Shown: in pieces, positions 6,989-13,081 of the stretch | Layout: each line of letters begins with the position of its first letter | Position numbering within the stretch: the first letter of the stretch is position 1 | Assembly (NCBI GenBank): GCA_030628905.1 | Contig: DAOVQB010000116.1 | Coordinates: forward strand, 1-13,738 | Origin: DAOVQB01 sp023128935 | GTDB taxonomy: Bacteria; Eisenbacteria; RBG-16-71-46; CAIMUX01; WJJG01 | Length of the DNA stretch: 13,738 bases | Direction: 5' to 3' | Notes under the pieces: generated by a model | Database searches by the model: none | The model's input: the letters and a program-made list of their open reading frames with translations, nothing else | What the model was told of the DNA's origin: nothing | Made by a program: the position numbers and the translations under genes

Positions 6989-9846
6989 GCCACCAACACC
7001 TCATTCAACTCCGCAATGATCTCCTTCAGCTCCCCACCAAACACCTTACCAGCCTGACCCAATCCCCCCTCCTCAATAAACGGCACATAGTCAAAGTCTT
7101 CAAACCCAAATTCCAGACTAGTAGCAATATGATCCCGAATCATCTCCAGCCAATGCATCTGCTCCTTCGTAAACTCCCGCTCCTGCTGTGCAAGCCACTT
7201 CTCGAACCGGATCTGCACCATCTCCGGATAAGGGATCAGTTCATCATCCTGCTTAAGCGCGAATCTGACCAAGGAAACAACGTCAGCAAGAAGCCGCTGC
7301 CCTGATGCGCCATGGACCTTGTCCTTCTCCAGCATCGAGTAGGCCCACCAGAGCCCCTCGGTCGTCCAGTACTGCGGCGGGGCCTTGATGGCTTTGGCCA
7401 GCTCCTTGATGTCCTTGTAGCGAAGCCGCTTGGAATAGGGCTGGGAGTAGAAGAACTGGAGGGCATCGAGTTCGTCCTTATGGTCCCGAATGAACTTCTC
7501 GAACGATGCAACCATCCCCAGGGCCTTCTCCTTTGCAGCCTTCGAGAACCCGGCCTCAAGAAGCTCATCCTGGCTGGTGACATCGATCTTCTGCTCAAAG
7601 TGCTTCTTGAGGTCCCGGAGGAGCTTCCTGAATCCCGGCTTGGTAGCGAGAGGACGGACGGCATCCTTGCAGAGCGTCTCGGCAGCAGCCTTAACTTGTT
7701 CGACGGTGGGTTCCTTGTCCTCCGGTATCCCAGTGCGTCTGCGTGCCTCCTCGATCTGCTTGTCTGGATCAAGTGACGCGACAATCGAGCCCGTGATCTC
7801 TGCCAGCCCCACACCATCAGAGGCCACCTTGATCCGCGCGCGCTCCTCGGCTCCGCATTGCTTATCGAGACGAGCGAGTCGGCTGGCAAGCGAGGAGAGC
7901 AGGTCAGGGTTGGTTCCGCCCGCCGCCACATGTTCCAGGATGGTTTTGAATCCAACCCCCTTCTTGCGCTCCAGGGGTTGTGTATCGGCCATTTCGTGCT
8001 CGGCGAGGCCGACGCAATCGACGAGTATGAAATGGGTCTTGGCAGATGCATCGGGGGTAACGGCCTTGAGTTCGTTGTTGTCTATGACCCGTACGCCGCG
8101 GCCCTTCATCTGCTCAAAGTAAAGCCTGCTCTTGACCGCCCGCATGAACATGACGATCTCAACCGGCTTGATGTCTGTTCCCGTCGCGATCATATCCACC
8201 GTCACTGCAATGCGCGGGAAGTAGCTGTTGCGAAAGTCCTGGATGAGGTCGGCCGGCTTCTTGCCCGTGGTCTTGTAGGTGATCTTCTGGGCGAAGTCAT
8301 TCCCCTTGCCGAACTCCTCGCGCACGATCTCGACGATATCCTCGGCGTGGCTGTCGTCCTTGGCGAAGATCAGGGTCTTAGGGACCTCAGTCCTCTGGGG
8401 GAAGATCTCCGTGAACAACCTCTCACGGAAAGTGCGTATGATCCGTCGGATTTGGTCCTGAGCTACCACATTCCGATCGAGATCATTGGCCCCGTAGGAG
8501 ATATCTTCGTCGGGCATCTCCCAGCGGACAGCACGGGTTTGACGGTCCCGCAGACCCACCACCGAATCAGCCCCAGCCTCAATGGTTGACCCTTCCTCGG
8601 TGATCTTCGTCCGGATCTTGTAGACCTCGAAGTCCACATTCACGCCGTCTGCCACCGCCCGCTCATGGCTGTATTCCATCACCAGGTTCTGGTGGAAAAA
8701 GCCGAAGGTGTGCTTCGCGGGTGTGGCAGTGAGCCCAATGAGGTAGGCATCGAAGTACTCCAGCACCTGACGCCAGAGCGAATAGATACTGCGGTGGCAC
8801 TCGTCGATGAAGATGACGTCAAAGTACTCGATCGGGATCGCTGTGTTGTAGGCTACTGGAACCGCATCCTTGATCAGGCTCCCCGAAGTATCGAACTGCG
8901 ACCCCTCCTCCAACTCTGGGTCAAGCTCCGGTTCGCCCTGAAGCATAGAGTAGAGCCGCTGGATCGTCGTGATCACCACCTTGGCTGAGGCACCGATCTT
9001 GTTGGAAGTCAGCCGCTGAACGTTGTACAACTCCGTGAACTTGCGCTGGTCATCTGTGGTCCGGTAGTTGGCAAATTCCTTCTCCGCCTGCTCCCCGAGG
9101 TTCGTGCGATCCACCAGGAATAGAATCCGCCGTGCCCCGCCAAACTTGATCAGCCGGTAGATGGCGGTGATTGCGAGCAGGGTCTTCCCACTTCCGGTGG
9201 CCATCTGGATGAGCGCCCGCGGCCGATCCTCTGTGAACGACCGCTCAAGATTCGTGATGGCCTCCACCTTGTTCTGCCAGAGACCCGGGATGTGCACGGG
9301 AGGCAAGGTGCGGAGGCGGGAGCGGAGAGATGATGGCTTGGCTCCGTACACGCCCTCTGTAGACTCAGCATCTGCGACAGCCCACCCACGAGCCCACCGG
9401 GAGAGAGGATCAGCCGCTAGCCACTCTGCGTGCGTCTCTGGCCGGTGAATAGCGAACACCTGGCGGCTGCGCGGCTCGGGATCAAGGAGATTGGTGAATC
9501 GCGTGACGACTCCGGTGCTCAGGTACAGAAACGGGAGGGGGGTGACGTGCGTGCTGAGCGTCTCTGGGAGCCCCGTGGCGTACTTTTTGGCCTGGACCTC
9601 GACTCCGGCGAGGGTGTGCCCCTCAGGCTTGGCCTCAAGTACGCCGACGGCCTTCTCGTCCACGAAGAGAAGGTAGTCGGCGTAGCCATGTCCGCGGGCC
9701 AGTACGAACTCCCGGACAGCGACTCCTCGGCCGGCGCCCAGGTTCATATCCTCCCGGTCCTGTACAACCCAGCCCGATGCCATGAGGGCCGCGTCGATCT
9801 GCGCGCGGGCACGCTGCTCAGGTCCGCTGCCGCCGGAGGGTACCAA
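6985..9846 (-). CDS. hsdR: Type I restriction endonuclease subunit HsdR
   Basis: ATP-dependent translocase/nuclease subunit of the type I RM complex. Counting from the TTG at 9846 (953 residues): a PD-(D/E)xK nuclease with D57, E71-x-K73 (YADYLLF then LEAK) and the type I QxxxY motif (Q85, Y89). The SF2 motor follows: Walker A MATGSGKT 215-222, DECH 348-351, TATP 373-376, motif V region VDMIATGTDIKP and motif VI GRGVR 582-586. An EcoEI-type C-terminal helical domain completes it. All key residues are intact. The frame stays open upstream to a GTG at 9993, but only the TTG has a good ribosome site (AGGAG, 8 nt upstream). The sequence after it (GPEQRARAQIDAAL) also resembles family N-termini. 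It is the first gene of the hsdR-hsdS-hsdM unit. The upstream FGE-like gene is co-oriented, so read-through is possible. Confidence 0.95.
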   Translation of the reverse strand: MVPSGGSGPEQRARAQIDAALMASGWVVQDREDMNLGAGRGVAVREFVLARGHGYADYLLFVDEKAVGVLEAKPEGHTLAGVEVQAKKYATGLPETLSTHVTPLPFLYLSTGVVTRFTNLLDPEPRSRQVFAIHRPETHAEWLAADPLSRWARGWAVADAESTEGVYGAKPSSLRSRLRTLPPVHIPGLWQNKVEAITNLERSFTEDRPRALIQMATGSGKTLLAITAIYRLIKFGGARRILFLVDRTNLGEQAEKEFANYRTTDDQRKFTELYNVQRLTSNKIGASAKVVITTIQRLYSMLQGEPELDPELEEGSQFDTSGSLIKDAVPVAYNTAIPIEYFDVIFIDECHRSIYSLWRQVLEYFDAYLIGLTATPAKHTFGFFHQNLVMEYSHERAVADGVNVDFEVYKIRTKITEEGSTIEAGADSVVGLRDRQTRAVRWEMPDEDISYGANDLDRNVVAQDQIRRIIRTFRERLFTEIFPQRTEVPKTLIFAKDDSHAEDIVEIVREEFGKGNDFAQKITYKTTGKKPADLIQDFRNSYFPRIAVTVDMIATGTDIKPVEIVMFMRAVKSRLYFEQMKGRGVRVIDNNELKAVTPDASAKTHFILVDCVGLAEHEMADTQPLERKKGVGFKTILEHVAAGGTNPDLLSSLASRLARLDKQCGAEERARIKVASDGVGLAEITGSIVASLDPDKQIEEARRRTGIPEDKEPTVEQVKAAAETLCKDAVRPLATKPGFRKLLRDLKKHFEQKIDVTSQDELLEAGFSKAAKEKALGMVASFEKFIRDHKDELDALQFFYSQPYSKRLRYKDIKELAKAIKAPPQYWTTEGLWWAYSMLEKDKVHGASGQRLLADVVSLVRFALKQDDELIPYPEMVQIRFEKWLAQQEREFTKEQMHWLEMIRDHIATSLEFGFEDFDYVPFIEEGGLGQAGKVFGGELKEIIAELNEVLVA

Positions 9847-10005
9847 GGGATGCTCTCCTATCACATTGAGTACCGGGAAGTTCGGACAGATCCTACCCCA
9901 CCGAACCTGGGTTTGGAAGCTTCTCAGAAGTTGCATTCTTGGACAGGGCGCGGGGGCAGCGGACTGGGGCGCCATCGGCGAAATCAGCCGCACCGGAAGC
10001 TAGCT

Positions 10006-11085
10006 TTACGGCGCACTAACGGTCCTGGCAGCCCGGAAACCGAATATGCCGTGGCAGGAGTCCGGGGGGCCGTAGTCGTACCGAGAGGCGCAACGCAAGG
10101 CGTCGTCGGAGATGCCCCAGCAGCCGCCACGAAACACACGGTAACTCCCACTGTCTGGGCCTGTTGGATCGGTCACCGGAGCCGTCCCCAGATCGCACAC
10201 CCACCTATCATTGCACCACTCCCACACATTCCCCGCCATGTCCGAGAGGCCCAACTCTTCCGGGGCTTCCGGATAGCTCCCCACCGGGGAGGTCCAACCG
10301 ACGCAGTAGTCTCCACTCCCGTAGTAGTCGTAGAAGTTCGCCAGGCTGCAATCCGGATCCTCATCCCCCCACGGGTAGATCCGCTCGTCATCGAACTGCG
10401 CCGCGTACTCCCACTCCGCGTCCGTCGGCAACCGATAGCCTTGGGCGGCGTAGGGATCTCCCCCGTTGCACGACCAGTCACCGCTATGCTCGTACGCCCG
10501 CGGCAAACCCTCCTGAAGGCTCAGCCAGTCGCAGTAGCGCACCGACCCGTACCAGGTCACCTCCTTCACCGGGTGGTCCGATGGATCGTAGCCCCCGGGA
10601 TAGGCGCCCTGCGCATAGACCGACGGGGATTCGCGCAGATAGAAGGTCCCCACCCCGTCGAACTGGATCTCATTGTAGTCATTGTCCAGATCCAGAAGCT
10701 CCTCGGTACTCCCGTCCAGGTTGTCACGCACCGCAGCGGTGGTGGCCGTCACATGGCCATGGTCATACGCCCACTGGACCGCTTGCAGGTACTCCTGGTT
10801 CGTGACTTCATGCTGCCCCAGGTAGAAATCCCGCGTCAGGGTTACCTCGTGCTCGTCTTGGCCACAGTAGGCCACGGCGTCGCCCATGATGAAGACGCCC
10901 GCGGGAACCGTGACCATGTCCGGCACGCTGCTCGTATCATCATAGAAGGTCAGGCTGTCGACCTCCGATAGAACGAACTCGTCAAGCTCGCCGGCCCGGT
11001 GGACCCGCATCTTCCATTCCCCCTGGCTCACCGTCACCCCAAGGGCCAGCGCCACAACCAACATCACCAAGATCCGTTGTCTCAT
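10006..11085 (-). CDS. Secreted formylglycine-generating-enzyme (SUMF1/FGE-sulfatase) family protein
   Basis: A 359-residue exported protein with a signal peptide (basic MRQR, hydrophobic core ILVMLVVALALGVTV, likely cleavage near residues 20-23). A short segment follows (WKMRVHR to EVDSLTFYD, 24-49) and then the FGE-sulfatase fold from about 57 to the end: VPAGVFIMG 60-68, HEVTNQEYL 92-100, GYRLPTDAEWEYAAQ 216-230, DMAGNVWEWCND 282-293, FRGGCW 318-323, GFRAAR 349-354. True FGEs use a Cys pair spaced C-x4-C after the RGGS motif. Here C332 matches the second Cys, but the first is absent and C322 is out of register. It is therefore probably not a copper-dependent formylglycine generator but one of the many family members of unknown role. 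The start is ATG with a perfect AGGAGG 5 nt upstream. Confidence 0.9.
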   Translation of the reverse strand: MRQRILVMLVVALALGVTVSQGEWKMRVHRAGELDEFVLSEVDSLTFYDDTSSVPDMVTVPAGVFIMGDAVAYCGQDEHEVTLTRDFYLGQHEVTNQEYLQAVQWAYDHGHVTATTAAVRDNLDGSTEELLDLDNDYNEIQFDGVGTFYLRESPSVYAQGAYPGGYDPSDHPVKEVTWYGSVRYCDWLSLQEGLPRAYEHSGDWSCNGGDPYAAQGYRLPTDAEWEYAAQFDDERIYPWGDEDPDCSLANFYDYYGSGDYCVGWTSPVGSYPEAPEELGLSDMAGNVWEWCNDRWVCDLGTAPVTDPTGPDSGSYRVFRGGCWGISDDALRCASRYDYGPPDSCHGIFGFRAARTVSAP

Positions 11086-11135
11086 GAGAACCTCCTGCGC
11101 TTCCGCTCAGGTTGCGTCCCACCGTTTCGGAAGGC

Positions 11136-11144
11136 ATTATACCA
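11136..11144 (-). promoter_or_regulatory. Extended -10 promoter (TGG TATAAT) of the FGE-like gene
   Basis: On the minus strand the sequence TGG-TATAAT is a perfect -10 hexamer with the TGn extension, about 50 nt upstream of the ATG at 11085. No good -35 is visible, which is typical when the -10 is extended. The leader would be about 40-45 nt and contains the AGGAGG ribosome site. Confidence 0.55.
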
Positions 11145-11260
11145 CGCGGGCTTGGGGCGGGGAGAGCACCAGACTGACAGCCAACGTTTGGCGCTCTAGG
11201 GCGGTCTCCCCAAGACGGCGCACTCTCGTGGCCCACGGTCAAGGAAAGACCTTTACGGGC

Positions 11261-11281
11261 TGTATATTGTTGGCATATACA
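11261..11281 (+). promoter_or_regulatory. Operator-like inverted repeat in the brnTA promoter
   Basis: TGTATAT (11261-11267) and ATATACA (11275-11281) form a perfect 7-bp inverted repeat with a 7-nt spacer directly upstream of brnT. The right arm contains TATACA (11276-11281), usable as a -10 with TTTACG (11252-11257) as a weak -35 at 18-nt spacing. BrnA antitoxins are known to repress their own operon, so this is the likely binding site. The promoter assignment is weaker than the repeat itself. Confidence 0.6.
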
Positions 11282-11287
11282 TCCGGC

Positions 11288-11590
11288 ATGGGCACGTTCA
11301 AGGACTCGGCGGAGTGTACCGGCTTCCAATGGGATCGGGGTAGCTTCCTCAAGAACTGGGAGAAGTATGGCGTCCATGCCTCGGAATGCGAGCAGGTGTT
11401 CTTCAACCGGCCACTGCTCGTGGTCCCGGACGCCAGGCACTCGAAGCGTGAGTCCCGGTATTATGCCTTGGGGCAAACCGATGCCGGCAGGCTGCTGTTC
11501 GTGGTCCTTACAATACGCGCCACGCTCATCCGCGTGATCTCAGCACGGGACATGAGTCGCAAGGAGCGCAGGGAGTACGAGAAGCCATGA
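11288..11590 (+). CDS. brnT: BrnT family toxin
   Basis: Toxin of a type II toxin-antitoxin module, a ribonuclease with a RelE-like fold that inhibits translation. The 100-residue product has the family pattern: FQWDRGSFLKNWEKYGV (13-29), then E-x-x-FF (35-39), LLVVPDARHS (43-52), RYYALGQTDAGRLLFVV (57-73) and IRVISARDMSRKERREYE (81-98). Its length is typical (about 90-100). The chosen ATG lies 13 residues before the conserved F-x-W-D. The frame is open further upstream, but the operator/promoter region would then fall inside the gene. No Shine-Dalgarno precedes the ATG, and the best -10 hexamer ends 6 nt before it, so the mRNA may be leaderless. The stop overlaps brnA in ATGA. Confidence 0.93.
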   Translation: MGTFKDSAECTGFQWDRGSFLKNWEKYGVHASECEQVFFNRPLLVVPDARHSKRESRYYALGQTDAGRLLFVVLTIRATLIRVISARDMSRKERREYEKP

Positions 11591-11889
11591 AGGCAAAGAA
11601 GAAGATACCTAAGTTTGCCACTGAAGACGCCGAACGCGAGTTCTGGACAAGGGCGGACGCAACTGACTTCATTGACTGGAGCCAGGCACGGACCCTAGCC
11701 ATGCCTCAGCTCAAGCCGACGCTCAAGACGATTTCCCTCCGTCTTCCAGAACCGATGCTCAGAGAGCTAAAGCTCCTGGCCAACAAGCGGGATGTTCCGT
11801 ATCAGTCCCTGTTGAAAATGTTCTTGGCCGAGCGCATCGAGCATGAGTTGAGGAAGACGAGCGCACGGAAACGCAGGCATAACAACTGA
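11587..11889 (+). CDS. brnA: BrnA/CopG family antitoxin
   Basis: Antitoxin that neutralises BrnT and should repress the operon. The 100-residue product has the usual N-terminal toxin-binding segment (KIPKFATEDAEREFWTRADATDFIDW, split across 6-31) and a ribbon-helix-helix DNA-binding region (LKTISLRLPEPMLRELK, then ANKRDVPYQSLLKMFLAERI, about 46-83). It ends in a basic tail. The ATG overlaps the brnT stop (ATGA), implying coupled translation; only a weak AGGGAG/GAGAAG lies upstream. The RHH domain is complete, so autoregulation through the inverted repeat upstream of brnT is likely. Confidence 0.93.
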   Translation: MKAKKKIPKFATEDAEREFWTRADATDFIDWSQARTLAMPQLKPTLKTISLRLPEPMLRELKLLANKRDVPYQSLLKMFLAERIEHELRKTSARKRRHNN

Positions 11890-11918
11890 ATTGAGCGATC
11901 GGGGTCGAGCTCAGGTGG

Positions 11919-11954
11919 CTGGCACGCGCTGGGCTCCTGCCCATCGCGCGCCAG
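11919..11954. terminator. Long imperfect hairpin between convergent TA operons
   Basis: Left arm 11919-11934 (CTGGCACGCGCTGGGC), loop TCCT, right arm 11939-11954 (GCCCATCGCGCGCCAG). 14 of 16 positions pair, with two internal mismatches. It sits 30 nt after brnA and 62 nt beyond the end of hicB, between the two converging operons, where a bidirectional terminator is expected. There is no T-tract on either side, so it is not a standard intrinsic terminator; transcript-end protection or a dispersed palindromic element are alternatives. Confidence 0.4.
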
Positions 11955-12016
11955 GTGAGAGGCCGAGACGCGCTGCTCATTCTGATCGTTGGCCGCAATG
12001 ACAGATATCGTACATC

Positions 12017-12406
12017 TCACGGGCGCCGCGAAGCGGCGGCCGAGCGAATCCGCTTGTTCTGCCTCCTTCGTCTCCTAGAACGGTATCGCAATAAACGTAC
12101 ACAATATGAGTTGAGACTCTCTTCCTCCTGCAAGGCTTCGATCACCAGCGTCTTGTGTAAGTCCTTCCCAACGCGAACGACAAACTTGCCCGAGTAGTCT
12201 TTTCCCGCAGTCGCCTCGGGAAGCTCATCTCCGTCCTCTTCGTAGATGCAAAGCCATTCTTCCACCACTTGGCACAGTTGACGATAGACCTTGGCTTCAT
12301 CGTCACCATGCACACCACCGTGCATCAAGCTCGGGCAAGTTCCAACATAGCATTGGTCCTCCTCGGACCACTCGACTATCTTCAGATAACGATCACTGGG
12401 TTTCAT
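12017..12406 (-). CDS. hicB: HicB family antitoxin
   Basis: Antitoxin of the HicAB module; it blocks HicA and represses the operon. The 129-residue product has the partially degraded RNase H-like N-terminal domain (RYLKIVEWSEEDQCYVGTCP at 6-25, LMHGGVHGDD at 27-36) and an ATAGKDYSGKF linker. A ribbon-helix-helix/Arc-type region follows (KFVVRVGKDLHKTLVIEAL, then QEEESLNSYCVRLLRY, about 73-107). The last 20 residues form a very basic tail (RSRRRRRQNKR), longer than usual for HicB and possibly a read-through of the ancestral stop. The ATG overlaps the hicA stop (ATGA). A perfect AGGAGG lies 7 nt upstream inside the hicA end, so HicB should be translated strongly. Confidence 0.95.
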   Translation of the reverse strand: MKPSDRYLKIVEWSEEDQCYVGTCPSLMHGGVHGDDEAKVYRQLCQVVEEWLCIYEEDGDELPEATAGKDYSGKFVVRVGKDLHKTLVIEALQEEESLNSYCVRLLRYRSRRRRRQNKRIRSAAASRRP

Positions 12407-12597
12407 GATTCGACCTCCTGTAGGGCCCTCTGCACTGCGCGTTCTTGATAGGGCCGCGCATCATCTCCAAGCTTTCCGCTCAGGGTTATCTTTGTGCCGG
12501 AAGAATGGGTAAAGTTCCTGTGACTTCCCTTGCCGCCTCGATCTTGGAAGCCAGCCTTCTTCAGGTCACGAACGAGTTGTCGGAGCTTTCTTCGCAT
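12403..12597 (-). CDS. hicA: HicA family toxin
   Basis: mRNA-interferase toxin of the HicAB module. It is a small protein (64 residues) of double-stranded-RNA-binding fold with the catalytic histidine in the family's G-S-H motif: GGKGSHRNFTH at 21-31, H26. GTKITLSGK and a C-terminal helix follow. The length is typical. No Shine-Dalgarno precedes the ATG: the upstream 6 nt are AGCTGC, directly after a -10-like TACTAT, so the mRNA is probably leaderless or nearly so. It is the first gene of the operon, overlapping hicB by ATGA. Confidence 0.93.
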   Translation of the reverse strand: MRRKLRQLVRDLKKAGFQDRGGKGSHRNFTHSSGTKITLSGKLGDDARPYQERAVQRALQEVES

Positions 12598-12600
12598 GCA

Positions 12601-12616
12601 GCTATAGTACTATAGC
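12601..12616. promoter_or_regulatory. Perfect 16-bp palindromic operator of hicAB
   Basis: GCTATAGTACTATAGC is identical to its reverse complement. An additional TACTAT half-site starts 11 bp (one helical turn) after the one at 12608 (copies at 12608-12613 and 12619-12624). The palindrome covers the -10 hexamer of the hicA promoter, the position expected for repression by the HicB ribbon-helix-helix domain. Confidence 0.7.
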
Positions 12617-12631
12617 GATACTATCTGTCAA
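12604..12631 (-). promoter_or_regulatory. hicA: hicAB promoter (TTGACA-16-TACTAT)
   Basis: On the minus strand a perfect -35 TTGACA (12631-12626) is followed after 16 nt by TACTAT (12609-12604), a 4/6 match to TATAAT. Only 6 nt then remain to the hicA ATG at 12597, so a start site at the normal distance would fall on or next to the ATG. The -10 lies inside the palindromic operator. Confidence 0.65.
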
Positions 12632-13081
12632 GGGGATTCGCATCGCAGAACAATGTTCTCGGATTCCTGATCGAATGGGAATGCCATGATAGCAACGGGC
12701 TGCCTGAACGCGCCTCCTGGTCCCGATGGCATGGCTTCGATGCGTCGGGGCATTTCATCAAGGCGGCTGTGAACAGCCGTACTGGCCGGAAGGGTCCGGG
12801 CTCATCGATTAGACGCTCGAGGTCTGCCGCGCCATGATCCGGTGGATCTGTCCCGGATCGGGTGACGCTGGCGCTATCAGGCTGCCGTAGATCGCATGCT
12901 GGCCGACGACAGGTTATGCCCCACTCCCACTGATTCTAGTAACATTTATTGATGCAATGAGATGGGACCAGGCAAATGCGCCCCCCAGGTCTTTCGCGAG
13001 TGAGCAGAGTTGACGGCGTTCAACGCTCAAGGCAGGATCAGGGCGTCCGGACGCTGACATCGATTCCAATGGAGAGGCGCA
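12632..13081. other. Non-coding divergent spacer between hicAB and the decarboxylase
   Basis: About 450 bases without a supported gene. It holds a 13-bp palindrome AGAACA-A-TGTTCT at 12647-12659 (spacing differs from LexA boxes). There is also an open plus-strand frame of about 60 codons ending at the TGA near 12835 that lacks a start and a ribosome site, possibly a gene remnant. A TTGACG at 13010-13015 has no convincing -10 partner. The last bases carry the GGAG ribosome site of the decarboxylase. Confidence 0.5.

Noticed and set aside
9430..10971. 513-codon plus-strand open frame across the hsdR start and the FGE-like gene
   Set aside because: Antisense shadow of two well-recognised minus-strand genes; composition (V/R/H-rich) is typical of reverse-frame translation.
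12647..12659. Palindrome AGAACA-A-TGTTCT as a LexA/SOS box
   Set aside because: Gram-positive-type LexA boxes need GAAC-N4-GTTC; here the spacing between GAAC and GTTC is 3, and no SOS gene follows.
12640..12837. Plus-strand open frame of about 60 codons (…GLPERASWSRWHGFDASGHF…)
   Set aside because: It looks somewhat protein-like but has no start codon, no ribosome site and no family I recognise; at most a gene remnant.
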